A DNA stretch of 64,000 nucleotides. It comes from Micromonospora sp. R77 (GTDB lineage: Bacteria > Actinomycetota > Actinomycetes > Mycobacteriales > Micromonosporaceae). The position numbers and the translations under genes were made by a program. Positions 47,810-56,507 of this stretch are shown here, piece by piece. Positions within the stretch are counted from its first letter, which is position 1, and each line of letters begins with the position of its first letter. The DNA lies in assembly GCF_022747945.1 (NCBI RefSeq), contig NZ_JALDST010000001.1:3720001-3784000 (forward strand), given 5' to 3'. A model generated the notes under the pieces. That model saw only the letters and a list, made by a program, of their open reading frames with translations, was not told the origin of the DNA and did not search any database.

Positions 47810-48502
47810 TCACGGCTCGTCGAGGTAGCTCTCCCAGTCGTCCTCGGTCACGCCCGACGGCCCGACCTCTCCATTGGCCAGCCTGGTTCTGATGTCGGCT
47901 TCCCATCGGGACGCCCAGCCAGCCAGATCCTGCGTGTCCGCATCGGTCAACCCGTACGAAGCGAAGGTTTCCGTATCGAGCTCGTGCATTCCGCCCAGTC
48001 GGTCGGCGAGTTCCTCCAGGGAGAAGCCGGCGGTGTGGCGAGCGCCGAGATGCTCCAACTCGCTCCAGTGCATGAGCTGGTTGGCCGCCCGGATGTCTAT
48101 GTAGTCCCTGTGCGCGGCTCGGTCATGCAGAGCCCTCACCTTGAGTCCGATGGCATCCTCCAGCGCGAGCACCGGTCCGATGCTCAGTGTTGCCGGCGGC
48201 CCGATCGCCTCTTTCAGCAGGTCCACTTCGCATGCCACGGCCTCTCCGGTAACCAGCAGTCTGGCCATGCGGCCACCCGCCTCGATGACCTTCGCGGTGA
48301 AGCCCGCCTGGATGTAGGCCTCGACGAGGCGCGAAGTCACCGCCGGAAGGGGTAGCGCCGTGGCGGTCGCGAAATCGATGTCCCGGGACGGACGGTTCAC
48401 CAGATTGTGTGCGGAGAGCGCGTAGCCGCCCGCCAGCACCAGTCCCAGGTCGTCACCCGCGTCGAAGCCGATACGTAACAGGCGCTGGTGCAGGACATCC
48501 AC
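47810..48502 (-). CDS. AbiEii/AbiGii-type nucleotidyltransferase (toxin-like)
   Basis: A 230-residue protein of the nucleotidyltransferase fold. The core GYALSAHNLVNRPSRDIDFA has the D-x-D site (DID), with a third acid in AVACEVDLLKE. This family contains the AbiEii toxins of abortive infection systems. The GTG start is 1 bp after the partner's stop. Codon 9 (48476-48478) is TTA, very rare here. GC is visibly lower than in neighbouring genes, consistent with transfer. Whether it is an active toxin is not shown. Confidence 0.8.
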   Translation of the reverse strand: MDVLHQRLLRIGFDAGDDLGLVLAGGYALSAHNLVNRPSRDIDFATATALPLPAVTSRLVEAYIQAGFTAKVIEAGGRMARLLVTGEAVACEVDLLKEAIGPPATLSIGPVLALEDAIGLKVRALHDRAAHRDYIDIRAANQLMHWSELEHLGARHTAGFSLEELADRLGGMHELDTETFASYGLTDADTQDLAGWASRWEADIRTRLANGEVGPSGVTEDDWESYLDEP

Positions 48503-48503
48503 G

Positions 48504-48830
48504 TCAGGCGGCCAGCTCGGGGAGTCGTCGTTCCCAGACCGCGACCAGCCGGCGGGCGGTCAGTCTGCGAATACGTGGCCAGTCCTGACGTAGGAGGTCC
48601 GCGTTGACATAGCGGGTGATGTCATAGCGTTGACCGCAGTCGATCAGCGTCCGGTACAACGTCAGCCGCTGGCGAGGATCGGCCACGTCGAATTCTGTCA
48701 GGCCCGACCAGGCCAGCCGGAGCGGTAACGTCACTCGCCCCTCATCGGGACCAGCCAGGGACGCCAGGGACTCCGGGATGCGTTCGGCCGCCCCGGCCAG
48801 GCGGGACGGCAGGAGGGCGGGCGTGGTCAC
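48504..48830 (-). CDS. Small partner of the AbiEii-like protein (antitoxin candidate)
   Basis: A ~108-residue protein, all alpha by appearance. Its middle and end include FDVADPRQRLTLYRTLIDCG, QRYDITRYVNADLLRQDWPR and TARRLVAVWERRLPELAA. I do not know a named domain; it is not the classical winged-HTH AbiEi. The position directly before the toxin-like gene, 1 bp away, makes it the likely antitoxin. Codon 35 (48726-48728) is TTA. The GTG at 48830 is chosen by length; further in-frame starts lie upstream. Confidence 0.6.
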   Translation of the reverse strand: MTTPALLPSRLAGAAERIPESLASLAGPDEGRVTLPLRLAWSGLTEFDVADPRQRLTLYRTLIDCGQRYDITRYVNADLLRQDWPRIRRLTARRLVAVWERRLPELAA

Positions 48831-49068
48831 GGGACCAGTATGGCCCAGCACCCGCCGGCATCGTGGGCACCCCGCGGACGGATCGCCTGTGGTACTCATT
48901 TACGTGTCTGGATCAGCACGCACGGGGGCTGTGCTGTCGTGGCGTCAACGGTCGACCGTGCGCGGTCGTGCCCGGGGCGCGCGTGGTCGTGGCCGCCGTC
49001 GAGGTGGTCCCGGCCCCTCCCCGCGGCCGCCGCCTCGAGCGACGGTCGCCGTCGCGAAAGGACGATGC

Positions 49069-50114
49069 GTGCGCATCAACAGACGCTCCCTGCTCGCCGT
49101 CACCACCCTGACCGTCGGGCTGCTCGCGGTCGCGCCGACCACCGGCGCCGCCGCCGCGACCGGCCAGCGGGCCGTCGCCCTGCCGCTGGCCGCCGCGGCC
49201 GACGTCGTGTCCAGCGGTGACCGGGTCTTCGTCAGCGGCGGGCGCCAGGCCACCGACGTGGTGGTCACCGCCGCCAACGGTGACCTGGTGGGCACCCTCG
49301 GCGGCCTGCCCGGCCCCACCGACCTGCTGCTCAGCCCCGACCGGCAGACCCTCTACGTGGCGCTGCCGACCGCCAACGCGATCGCCGCGTTCAACACCGG
49401 CACGCTGACCGAGTTCGCCCGTTGGAGCACCGGTGCCGCCGCCTGCCCGTCCTCGCTGGCCCTGACCGGCCGTTACCTCTGGTTCGGGTACGGCTGTGGC
49501 TCGTGGGGCGGCAACATCGGTCGGCTCGACCTCGGCCGGCAGCCCGCCGTGCTCGCCACCGGTCTGGCCCCGCAGGACTACTATGACGCGCCGCTGCTGG
49601 CCGCCGCCGGGCAGAACCGGTCGGTGCTGCTGGCCGGGCAGCCCGGACTGAGCCCCGCCTCGGTCTACGCGTACGGCATCGGCACCGCGGGGCGCTGACC
49701 ACGCTGCGGACCAACGAATTCTCCGCGGTCGGCAGCAACCTGCGCGACGTGGCCCTCGACCCCGCGGGCACCACCCTCTACACCGCCGCCGGCGCCCCGT
49801 ACGCGGTGCAGGCCTTCCCGTTCGCCGACATCACCACCCCCTCGGCGACCTACGCCACCGGCGCCTACCCGAACGCCGTCGAGGTGTCGCGCGACGGCAC
49901 CCGGATCGCCGCCGGCGCCGACGCCTCGTACGACCCGGACGTCTTCGTCTTCGCCCCCGACGGCACCGAGCAGGCCCGCTACGAACTCGGCGGCACCCTG
50001 GTCCCCGGCGCGCTGGCCTGGCAGCCGAACGCGGCCCGGCTCTACGCGGTCACCTCGGACTGGACCGGGGCCACCCCGGCCACCCTGCACGTGCTGACCG
50101 TCCCGGCGGTCTGA
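49069..50114 (+). pseudogene. Secreted YncE/beta-propeller-like protein split by a one-base frameshift
   Basis: The GTG at 49069 (after GAAAGGA) starts a signal peptide (RRSLLAVTTLTVGLLAVAP), then repeats resembling YVTN/YncE beta-propeller blades (LLLSPDRQTLYVALPTANAI). The frame ends at a stop at 49696-49698. Homologous sequence resumes one frame over (LTTLRTNEFSAVGSNLRDVA) and runs to 50114 with more blades. Adding one G in the run at 49688-49692 would join both. It may be real inactivation, phase variation or a sequencing error. The 238-bp gap upstream shows no other gene. Confidence 0.8.
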
Positions 50115-50123
50115 CCACCGGTG

Positions 50124-50153
50124 CCCGTCCCGGTCGGCTCCGGCCGGGACGGG
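50124..50153 (+). terminator. Hairpin terminator after the secreted propeller-like gene
   Basis: Perfect 10-bp stem CCCGTCCCGG with CCGGGACGGG (50124-50133 and 50144-50153), 10-nt loop. Confidence 0.7.
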
Positions 50154-50207
50154 GCCGGCACGACAGGGTCTAAGCCACTTTCCATACCAGTGGGCGGGAC
50201 GGCGCAC

Positions 50208-50213
50208 TAGCCT
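50208..50213 (+). promoter_or_regulatory. Putative -10 hexamer TAGCCT of a leaderless metB transcript
   Basis: TAGCCT ends 7 bases before the ATG at 50221; no ribosome site lies between. No SAM riboswitch is recognised in the 107-bp upstream gap. Confidence 0.45.
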
Positions 50214-50220
50214 CTCGGGA

Positions 50221-51363
50221 ATGAGTCACGGCTTCGAGACGCTCGCCATCCACGCCGGCCAGGACCCTGAGTCCCGCACCGGCGCGGTGATCCCCCCGAT
50301 CTACCAGACCAGCACCTATGCCCAGGACGCCGTCGGCGCGCCCCGGCAGGGCTACGAATACAGCCGCTCCGGCAACCCCACCCGCGACGCCCTCCAGGAG
50401 TGCCTGGCCGCGCTGGAGGGCGGTCCGGTCGGCCTCGCCTTCGCCAGCGGCCTGGCCGCCGAGGACACCCTGCTGCGGACCGTCTGCAAGCCGGGTGACC
50501 ACGTGGTGATCCCGGACGACGCGTACGGCGGCACGTACCGGCTCTTCGCCAAGGTCGCCGAGCGGTGGGGGCTGGCGTACACCCCGGCCAAGGTCTCCGA
50601 CGCGGACGCCGTGCGGGCCGCGATCCGGCCGGGCAGCACGAAGATCGTCTGGGTGGAGACGCCGACGAACCCGCTGCTCGGCATCGCCGACATCGCCGCC
50701 CTGGCCGCCGTGGCGCACGACGCCGGTGCGCTGCTGGTGGTCGACAACACCTTCGCCTCGCCCTACCTCCAGCAGCCGATCGCGCACGGTGCCGACGTGG
50801 TGGTCCACTCCACCACCAAGTACGTCGGCGGGCACTCCGACGTGGTCGGTGGTGCGCTGATCGCCGCGGACACCGGGCTCGGCGACGAGCTGCGCTACCA
50901 CCAGAACGCGATGGGCGCGGTCAACGGGCCCTTCGACGCCTGGCTCACCCTGCGCGGCATCAAGACCCTCGGCGTACGGATGGACCGGCACTGCGACAAC
51001 GCCGAGCGGATCGCCGCCTACCTGGACGGGCACGCCAAGGTGGCCCAGGTCATCTACCCGGGCCTGCCGTCGCACCCGGGGCACGAGGTGGCCGCCAAGC
51101 AGATGCGCCGCTTCGGCGGCATGATCTCGTTCCGTGCCGCCGGCGGTGAGGAGCACGCGGTCGAGATCTGCAACCGGGCCCGGCTCTTCGTGCTCGCCGA
51201 GTCGTTGGGCGGGGTGGAGTCCCTGATCGAGCACCCGGGTCGGATGACACACGCAAGTGCTGCCGGCTCGCCGCTTGAAGTTCCCGGCGATCTCGTGCGA
51301 CTGTCTGTCGGCATCGAGACGGTCGACGACCTGCTCGCCGATCTGGAGCAGGCGCTGGGCTGA
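50221..51363 (+). CDS. metB: Cystathionine gamma-synthase
   Basis: A 380-residue PLP enzyme of the Cys/Met metabolism family. The PLP lysine is in VVHSTTKYVGGHSDVVGGAL. The start GFETLAIHAGQDPE and the tyrosine in NPTRDAL/YEYSRSGNP region are normal. It makes cystathionine from an activated homoserine and cysteine; some family members instead act as gamma-lyases. The ATG has no ribosome site and a -10-like hexamer 7 bases upstream. The amidase gene follows after 23 bp. Confidence 0.9.
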   Translation: MSHGFETLAIHAGQDPESRTGAVIPPIYQTSTYAQDAVGAPRQGYEYSRSGNPTRDALQECLAALEGGPVGLAFASGLAAEDTLLRTVCKPGDHVVIPDDAYGGTYRLFAKVAERWGLAYTPAKVSDADAVRAAIRPGSTKIVWVETPTNPLLGIADIAALAAVAHDAGALLVVDNTFASPYLQQPIAHGADVVVHSTTKYVGGHSDVVGGALIAADTGLGDELRYHQNAMGAVNGPFDAWLTLRGIKTLGVRMDRHCDNAERIAAYLDGHAKVAQVIYPGLPSHPGHEVAAKQMRRFGGMISFRAAGGEEHAVEICNRARLFVLAESLGGVESLIEHPGRMTHASAAGSPLEVPGDLVRLSVGIETVDDLLADLEQALG

Positions 51364-51386
51364 CCGCGGGGCTGGGGAGGGTGGCC

Positions 51387-52793
51387 GTGCAGGACATCAT
51401 GCCGACCTGGGTGGGGGCGACCGCGAAACAGATCGCCCGGGGCGTACGCCGGGGCGACGTCTCCGCCACCCAGGTCGTGGCCGACCACCTGGACCACATC
51501 GCCCGGGTCGACGCCGACCTCGCCGCGTTCCGCGCGGTACGCGGCGGGGAGGCGATCACCGAGGCGGAGAAGGTCGACGAGCAGGAGGAGCTGGCCAACC
51601 TCCCCCTCGCCGGGGTACCGGTCGCGGTCAAGGAGAACACCGCCGTCGCCGGGCTGCCCACCTGGAACGGCTCCGCCGCCGTGCGTACGCCGGTGGCGGA
51701 GGCCGACCACGAGGTGGTCCGGCGGCTGCGCGGCGCCGGGGCGGTGATCCTCGGCGTGACCCGGATGCCGGAACTCGGCCTCTGGGCGCTCACCGACGAC
51801 GAGACCGGGGTGACCCGCAACCCGTGGGACCCGCGGCGTACCCCCGGCGGGTCCTCCGGCGGCGCGGCCGCCGCGGTGGCCGCCGGCCTGGTGCCGATGG
51901 CCCACGGCAACGACGGCCTCGGCTCCATCCGCATCCCGGCCGCCTGCTGCGGTCTGGTCGGGCTCAAGCCCGGCCGGGGCGTGGTGCCCTGCCAGCTCGG
52001 CGCGGAGGACTGGTTCGGTCTGACCGAGCACGGGGTGCTGACCGGCACCGTCGGGGACGCGGTGGTGGGCTTCTCGGTGCTCGCCGGCCGCCGCCCGGAC
52101 CGGCTGGAGCCGCCGCCCCGGCTGCGGGTCGGCGTCTCGCTCCGCTCGCCGGTGCGCGGCGTCTCGCCGGACGCGCCGAACCGGGACGCGGTCGCCGCCG
52201 CCGGCCGGCTGCTCGCCGCCGCCGGGCACGACACGATCCCGGCCGACCCGGTCTATCCGACCCGGCTGGGCCTGCAGGGCATCGCCACCTGGTTCGCCGC
52301 GGCCGCCGCCGACGTGCAGGCCGCCGGGCTGGCCCGACGCGACCTGCAGCGGCGCAGCCGCCGGCACGTCGCGCTGGGGGAGTGGGCGCAACGCCGGGGG
52401 TACGTCCGCGAGGCCGACCGGGCCGCCTGGCGCGAGCGGTCGGTGAACTTCTTCGGCGACCACTCGGTCGACCTGCTGCTCACCCCGGCGCTGGCCGGGC
52501 CGCCGCCCGAGGCCGCCGGCTGGTCCGGCCGGTCCTGGACGGCGAACATGAAGGCCAACATCCGGTACGCCCCGTACGCCGCGCCGTGGAACATCGCCGG
52601 GCTGCCGGCGATCGTGGTGCCGGTCGGCCGGCGTCCCGACGGGCTGCCCGTCGCCGTGCAGCTGGTCGGCCCGCCCGGCTCGGAGCTGCTGCTGCTCGGC
52701 GTCGCCGGTCAGTTCGAGCTGCAGGCCCCCTGGCAGCGGCACGCCCCCGGTTACCCCCGGGTCGTCGGAACGGGGTCACCGGCGGCCGCATGA
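51387..52793 (+). CDS. Amidase (amidase signature family)
   Basis: A 468-residue amidase-signature enzyme with the Ser-cis-Ser-Lys triad. The lysine is in VPVAVKENTAVAG, the cis-serine in TPGGSSGGAAAAVAAGLVP, and the nucleophile serine in GNDGLGSIRIPAACCGLVG. The C-terminal AGLPAIVVPVG supports the family. Substrates range from acylamides to Gln-tRNA-type amides; no partner (GatB/GatC) is near, so a free amidase is likely. The GTG at 51387 is 6 nt after GGGGAGG and is preferred over the GTG at 51381. Confidence 0.9.
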   Translation: MQDIMPTWVGATAKQIARGVRRGDVSATQVVADHLDHIARVDADLAAFRAVRGGEAITEAEKVDEQEELANLPLAGVPVAVKENTAVAGLPTWNGSAAVRTPVAEADHEVVRRLRGAGAVILGVTRMPELGLWALTDDETGVTRNPWDPRRTPGGSSGGAAAAVAAGLVPMAHGNDGLGSIRIPAACCGLVGLKPGRGVVPCQLGAEDWFGLTEHGVLTGTVGDAVVGFSVLAGRRPDRLEPPPRLRVGVSLRSPVRGVSPDAPNRDAVAAAGRLLAAAGHDTIPADPVYPTRLGLQGIATWFAAAAADVQAAGLARRDLQRRSRRHVALGEWAQRRGYVREADRAAWRERSVNFFGDHSVDLLLTPALAGPPPEAAGWSGRSWTANMKANIRYAPYAAPWNIAGLPAIVVPVGRRPDGLPVAVQLVGPPGSELLLLGVAGQFELQAPWQRHAPGYPRVVGTGSPAAA

Positions 52794-52834
52794 TCGTCTA
52801 GCGTGTGCGCACCTGCTGCGGACACGAGGACCGA

Positions 52835-53794
52835 ATGCGCTGTCAGACCTGTGGCGACGAGACGTCGCCGCGCCTCAACGAGTGCGCGAACTGCCACACC
52901 CCGCTCGGGCAGCCACCGGTGACCCCGGGCATGACGACCTACCGGGTCGGTGGCCTCGGGCTCGCCGCCGCGGTCGCCGTCGGCGTGGCCGCCGTGCTCT
53001 ATCTGATCGTGGCGCTCGTCCCGGTGGCGGGCGCGGCGATGGCCGGACGGGCGGCCCGCAACCGCAGTGCCGACCTGCTGCTGGGCGCCGTGGGGGTCGA
53101 GGTCCTGCTCGCGCTCATCTTCGGCGCGGCCTACGTGACCGCCGCCGTGCTGGTCATCATCTGGACCTGGCGGGCGCGGAAGAACATCGACGCCTTCCCC
53201 GGCGCGTTGCCGTCGCTCGGGGCCGGTTGGGCCATCGCCGGCTGGCTGGTGCCGTTCGCCAACCTCGTCGTACCGGCGCGGGTGATGGCCAACATCGCCC
53301 GGGACAGCCTCTGGCGGCGGCGGACCCCGGCCCTGGTGGTCGGCTGGTGGCTGGCCTGGCTGGTCTTCAGCCTGGGGGAGCGGCTGGTCAGCCGCATCGA
53401 CGAGCGCGAGTACGCGCGACTGGTCGATACGCCCCGCACCGACGCCGAGTTCCAGGAGTATGTCGCCTTCTACCAGGGGGCGCTGGGCAGGCACCTGGTG
53501 CCGATGCTCGCCTGCCTGATCGCCGCCGTGTCGTTCGTCGTGCTGGTCCGGCGGATCTCCACCGCCCAGCAGCAGCGGATCGACCGCGCCGCCCCGGCCT
53601 GGCCGGTCGCCCCGGGCTGGTCCGGGCCGGGCTGGCCGGTCGGGCAGCCGACCCCTCCCCCGCAGCCGGCTCTTCCCCCGCAGCCGGCTCTCACCCCGCA
53701 GTCGGTGACCGCGCCGTCGCCGCAGGTACAGGCCGTTCCGACGGTGGCGTCGCCGCCGACCACGGGTGGGTCGGGTGGCACGATCGGGGCATGA
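52835..53794 (+). CDS. DUF4328 membrane protein with N-terminal zinc ribbon
   Basis: A 319-residue protein. Two cysteine pairs at the start (RCQTCGDE and NECANCHTPLGQ) form a likely zinc ribbon. DUF4328 follows, with about six transmembrane helices and the core WAIAGWLVPFANLVVPARV. The C-terminus is a Pro/Gln/Val-rich cytoplasmic tail. The ATG at 52835 follows GAGGACCG. Its stop overlaps the ilvA start by 4 bp. Function unknown. Confidence 0.8.
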   Translation: MRCQTCGDETSPRLNECANCHTPLGQPPVTPGMTTYRVGGLGLAAAVAVGVAAVLYLIVALVPVAGAAMAGRAARNRSADLLLGAVGVEVLLALIFGAAYVTAAVLVIIWTWRARKNIDAFPGALPSLGAGWAIAGWLVPFANLVVPARVMANIARDSLWRRRTPALVVGWWLAWLVFSLGERLVSRIDEREYARLVDTPRTDAEFQEYVAFYQGALGRHLVPMLACLIAAVSFVVLVRRISTAQQQRIDRAAPAWPVAPGWSGPGWPVGQPTPPPQPALPPQPALTPQSVTAPSPQVQAVPTVASPPTTGGSGGTIGA

Positions 53795-55011
53795 CGGAAC
53801 TGGTCGGTCTCGCCGACGTACGGGCCGCGCGGGAACTGCTCGCCGGCGTCACGCGTACCACCCCGCTGGAGCCCTCCCGGCCGTTGAGCGCGGCGCTCGG
53901 CGGCCCCACCTGGTTGAAGTGCGAGAACCTGCAGCGCGCCGGGTCGTACAAGGTGCGCGGCGCGTACGTGCGGATCTCCCGGCTCTCCGACGCGGAGCGG
54001 GCGCGGGGCGTGGTGGCGGCCAGCGCCGGCAACCACGCCCAGGGCGTGGCGCTCGCCGCGGGCCTGGTCGGCACGCACGCCACCGTCTTCATGCCGGTGA
54101 ACGCGCCGCTGCCGAAGGTCGCCGCCACCAAGGGGTACGGCGCACAGATCGAACTGGTCGGCAACACCGTCGACGAGTCGCTCGTCGCCGCGCAGACCTT
54201 CGCCGAGCGGACCGGGGCGGTGCTGATCCACCCGTTCGACCACCCCGACGTCATCGCCGGCCAGGGCACCGTGGCGCTGGAGATCCTCGAACAGTGCCCC
54301 GACGTGAAGACCATCGTCACCGGGGTCGGCGGGGGTGGCCTGATCTCCGGCATTGCGGTGGCCGCCAAGGCGCTGCGCCCCGACGTACGCGTGATCGGGG
54401 TGCAGGCGGCCAGCGCCGCCGCCTTCCCACCCTCGCTGCGGGCCGGCGAGCCGGTCCGGCTGCCCGCCTTCGCCACGATCGCCGACGGCATCGCGGTGGG
54501 CCGCCCCGGCGAGCTGACCTTCAGCCATGTCCGCAAGCTGGTCGACGAGATCGTCACGGTCGCCGAGGAGGACATCTCCCGGGCGCTGCTGATGCTGCTG
54601 GAGCGGGGCAAGCAGGTGGTCGAGCCGGCCGGCGCGGTCGGGGTGGCCGCGCTGCTGTCCGGTGCGGTCGAGGTGGAGGCCCCGGTGGTGGCGGTGCTCT
54701 CCGGCGGCAACATCGACCCGCTGCTGATGCTCCGGGTGATCGAGCACGGTCTCGCGGCGGCCGGCCGCTACCTGCGGGTGACGGTGCGCTGCTCGGACCG
54801 GCCGGGGCAGCTCGCCTCGCTGCTCAGCGAGATCGCCGAGCACCGGGCCAACGTGGTGGACGTGGAGCACCAGCGGGCCAACCCGCACCTGCGCCTCGGC
54901 GAGGTGGAGGTGGCGCTGTCGGTGGAGACCCGGGGCGTGGAGCACTCGGACACGTTGATCAGCGCGCTGCGGGCCAGCGGCTACCAGGTGGTCTTCGCCG
55001 GCGAGGGCTGA
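53791..55011 (+). CDS. ilvA: Threonine ammonia-lyase
   Basis: A 406-residue PLP enzyme that deaminates threonine to 2-oxobutyrate, the first isoleucine step. The PLP lysine is in QRAGSYKVRGAYVR, with SAGNHAQGVALAA and TGVGGGGLISGIAVAAKA. The C-terminal ~75 residues are a single ACT-like regulatory domain (VTVRCSDRPGQLASLLSEIA), as in the shorter bacterial form. The ATG overlaps the DUF4328 stop by 4 bp. Confidence 0.93.
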   Translation: MTELVGLADVRAARELLAGVTRTTPLEPSRPLSAALGGPTWLKCENLQRAGSYKVRGAYVRISRLSDAERARGVVAASAGNHAQGVALAAGLVGTHATVFMPVNAPLPKVAATKGYGAQIELVGNTVDESLVAAQTFAERTGAVLIHPFDHPDVIAGQGTVALEILEQCPDVKTIVTGVGGGGLISGIAVAAKALRPDVRVIGVQAASAAAFPPSLRAGEPVRLPAFATIADGIAVGRPGELTFSHVRKLVDEIVTVAEEDISRALLMLLERGKQVVEPAGAVGVAALLSGAVEVEAPVVAVLSGGNIDPLLMLRVIEHGLAAAGRYLRVTVRCSDRPGQLASLLSEIAEHRANVVDVEHQRANPHLRLGEVEVALSVETRGVEHSDTLISALRASGYQVVFAGEG

Positions 55012-55097
55012 GCGGGCCGGGCGCTGCCCGCGACGCCCGGTCCGGCGTCCAACCCGGCCGGGACGTCGTGGCGTGGCCGGGTGGGGACGGAAGACGG

Positions 55098-55130
55098 GTC
55101 CGCCCCGACCGGCGGACGGTCGGGGCGGAC
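55098..55130. terminator. Bidirectional hairpin terminator between ilvA and greA
   Basis: Perfect 13-bp stem (55098-55110 with 55118-55130) and 7-nt loop in the gap between two convergent genes. Confidence 0.75.
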
Positions 55131-55213
55131 GATGCAGCAGTCGGGTCCGACCGGCCTGTCAGCCCCGGTCGGGGTCGGGCCCGGGCCTGCCGGCGCGGGT
55201 CCGGATCCGGCGG

Positions 55214-55714
55214 TCAGCCGGAGAAGGGCTCGAACTTGACCACGGTCACCTTGATGTCGGCACCACTCGGGGCCGTGTAGGTGCAGGTCTGGCCCTCCCG
55301 GCCACCCAGGATCGCCTTGCCGAGCGCCGACTCGGGGCTGTAGACGGTCAGGTCGGTGGTGGAGGCGATCTCCCGGGAGCCGAGCAGGAAGGTCTCCGTG
55401 TCGTCGGCGTCGTCGTCGAAGTAGATCGTCACGACCATGCCGGGCGACACCACGTCGGCGGTGGGGGCCTCGCCGACCTTGGCGGTGCGGAGCAGCTCCT
55501 TCAGATAGAGGATGCGCCCCTCGGCCTTGCCCTGCTCCTCGCGGGCGGCGTGGTAGCCGCCGTTCTCCCGCAGGTCGCCCTCCTCGCGTCGGGCATTGAT
55601 CTCGGCCGCGATGACCGGCCGGTTGGCGATCAGCTCGTCGAGCTCGCCCTGCAGGCGGTCGTACGCGTCCTGGGACAGCCAGGTGGCGGGCGCCTCGTTG
55701 TCATTGGTGGACAC
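55214..55714 (-). CDS. greA: Transcription elongation factor GreA
   Basis: A 166-residue factor that rescues backtracked RNA polymerase by stimulating RNA cleavage. The N-terminal coiled coil has acidic tip residues in REEGDLRENGGYHAAREEQG, and the C-terminal FKBP-like domain has VYSPESALGKAILGGREGQT. The GTG at 55714 follows AAGGAGACC. It is encoded next to DUF4307 and mca, as in other actinobacteria. Confidence 0.95.
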   Translation of the reverse strand: MSTNDNEAPATWLSQDAYDRLQGELDELIANRPVIAAEINARREEGDLRENGGYHAAREEQGKAEGRILYLKELLRTAKVGEAPTADVVSPGMVVTIYFDDDADDTETFLLGSREIASTTDLTVYSPESALGKAILGGREGQTCTYTAPSGADIKVTVVKFEPFSG

Positions 55715-55860
55715 AGGCGGTCTCCTTGGTTGTGCGGACTGGCTGACAGGTGAACTACCAAGCTACCAGTGCGGGGCATGTCAGGGTGCCGTCGTTAACC
55801 CGGGGTGCCGGCTCCCCGACCCGGGGTGATGCGGATCGGCCCAGGTCAGCGCGGTGACGG

Positions 55861-56295
55861 TCAGGCCGCCGGCCGGCAGCGCAGCACCTCGCCGATGAAC
55901 GGCCGGGCGGTGGTGGCCAGCCGGTGCGTGGTGGTGACCTGCCGCTCGCCGGGCCGGGCGGTGACGGTGACCTCTTCGTGGCCCACCTCGACGCCGTCGT
56001 GCGAGCGGGCCCGCAGCAGGCAGGTCGCCGAGCCGCCCGCCGGCACCCGGACCCGGAAGTCGATCACGACCTGCGAGTCGGTGACGTCCGTGTAGGTGAT
56101 CACCTGGCCGTCGTACGTGGGGTCGCCGTACTGGTCGTAGAGGCGGGCCGCCATCAGGCCGAGGAGCGCGAGCACCACGGCCACCACCAGCACCAGCAGT
56201 GCCGGACGGCGGCGCCCGGGCTCGCGGCGGCGACCGTACCGGCCGGGCGGGAAGACCGGCGCGCCCGGCGGGACTGTGGCGTGCGTCTCGGTCAC
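55861..56295 (-). CDS. DUF4307 membrane protein
   Basis: A ~144-residue protein with a short cytoplasmic Pro/Arg-rich start, one transmembrane helix (ALLVLVVAVVLALLGLMAARL) and an external beta-rich domain with DVTDSQVVIDFRVRVPAGG and two cysteines. This is DUF4307, which usually lies between greA and mca. The GTG at 56295 has AGGAG 10 bases upstream; an ATG at 56352 is the alternative. Function unknown. Confidence 0.82.
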   Translation of the reverse strand: MTETHATVPPGAPVFPPGRYGRRREPGRRRPALLVLVVAVVLALLGLMAARLYDQYGDPTYDGQVITYTDVTDSQVVIDFRVRVPAGGSATCLLRARSHDGVEVGHEEVTVTARPGERQVTTTHRLATTARPFIGEVLRCRPAA

Positions 56296-56507
56296 CGGCG
56301 GGTATCTCCTGGCGTTGTTGTCGGCGGCATCGGCAAGAATGGCAGAGTCCATCTTCCCAGCCCGGTGCTGAGCCAAGGATGACAGGTCGGCGATGACGTC
56401 GACCAGCCACTCCGGCGGCGTCGCCCGGGTGCGGGGAAGACACCGGCAGGTCAGCCGGCCGGGCCCGGGTCGGGTCCGTCGGCGGGCACAGACGAGGAGC
56501 GCCGAAG

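Noticed and set aside
50154..50220. SAM riboswitch before metB
   Set aside because: Only a 5-bp hairpin is present and the spacing favours a leaderless transcript; no SAM-riboswitch core was recognised.
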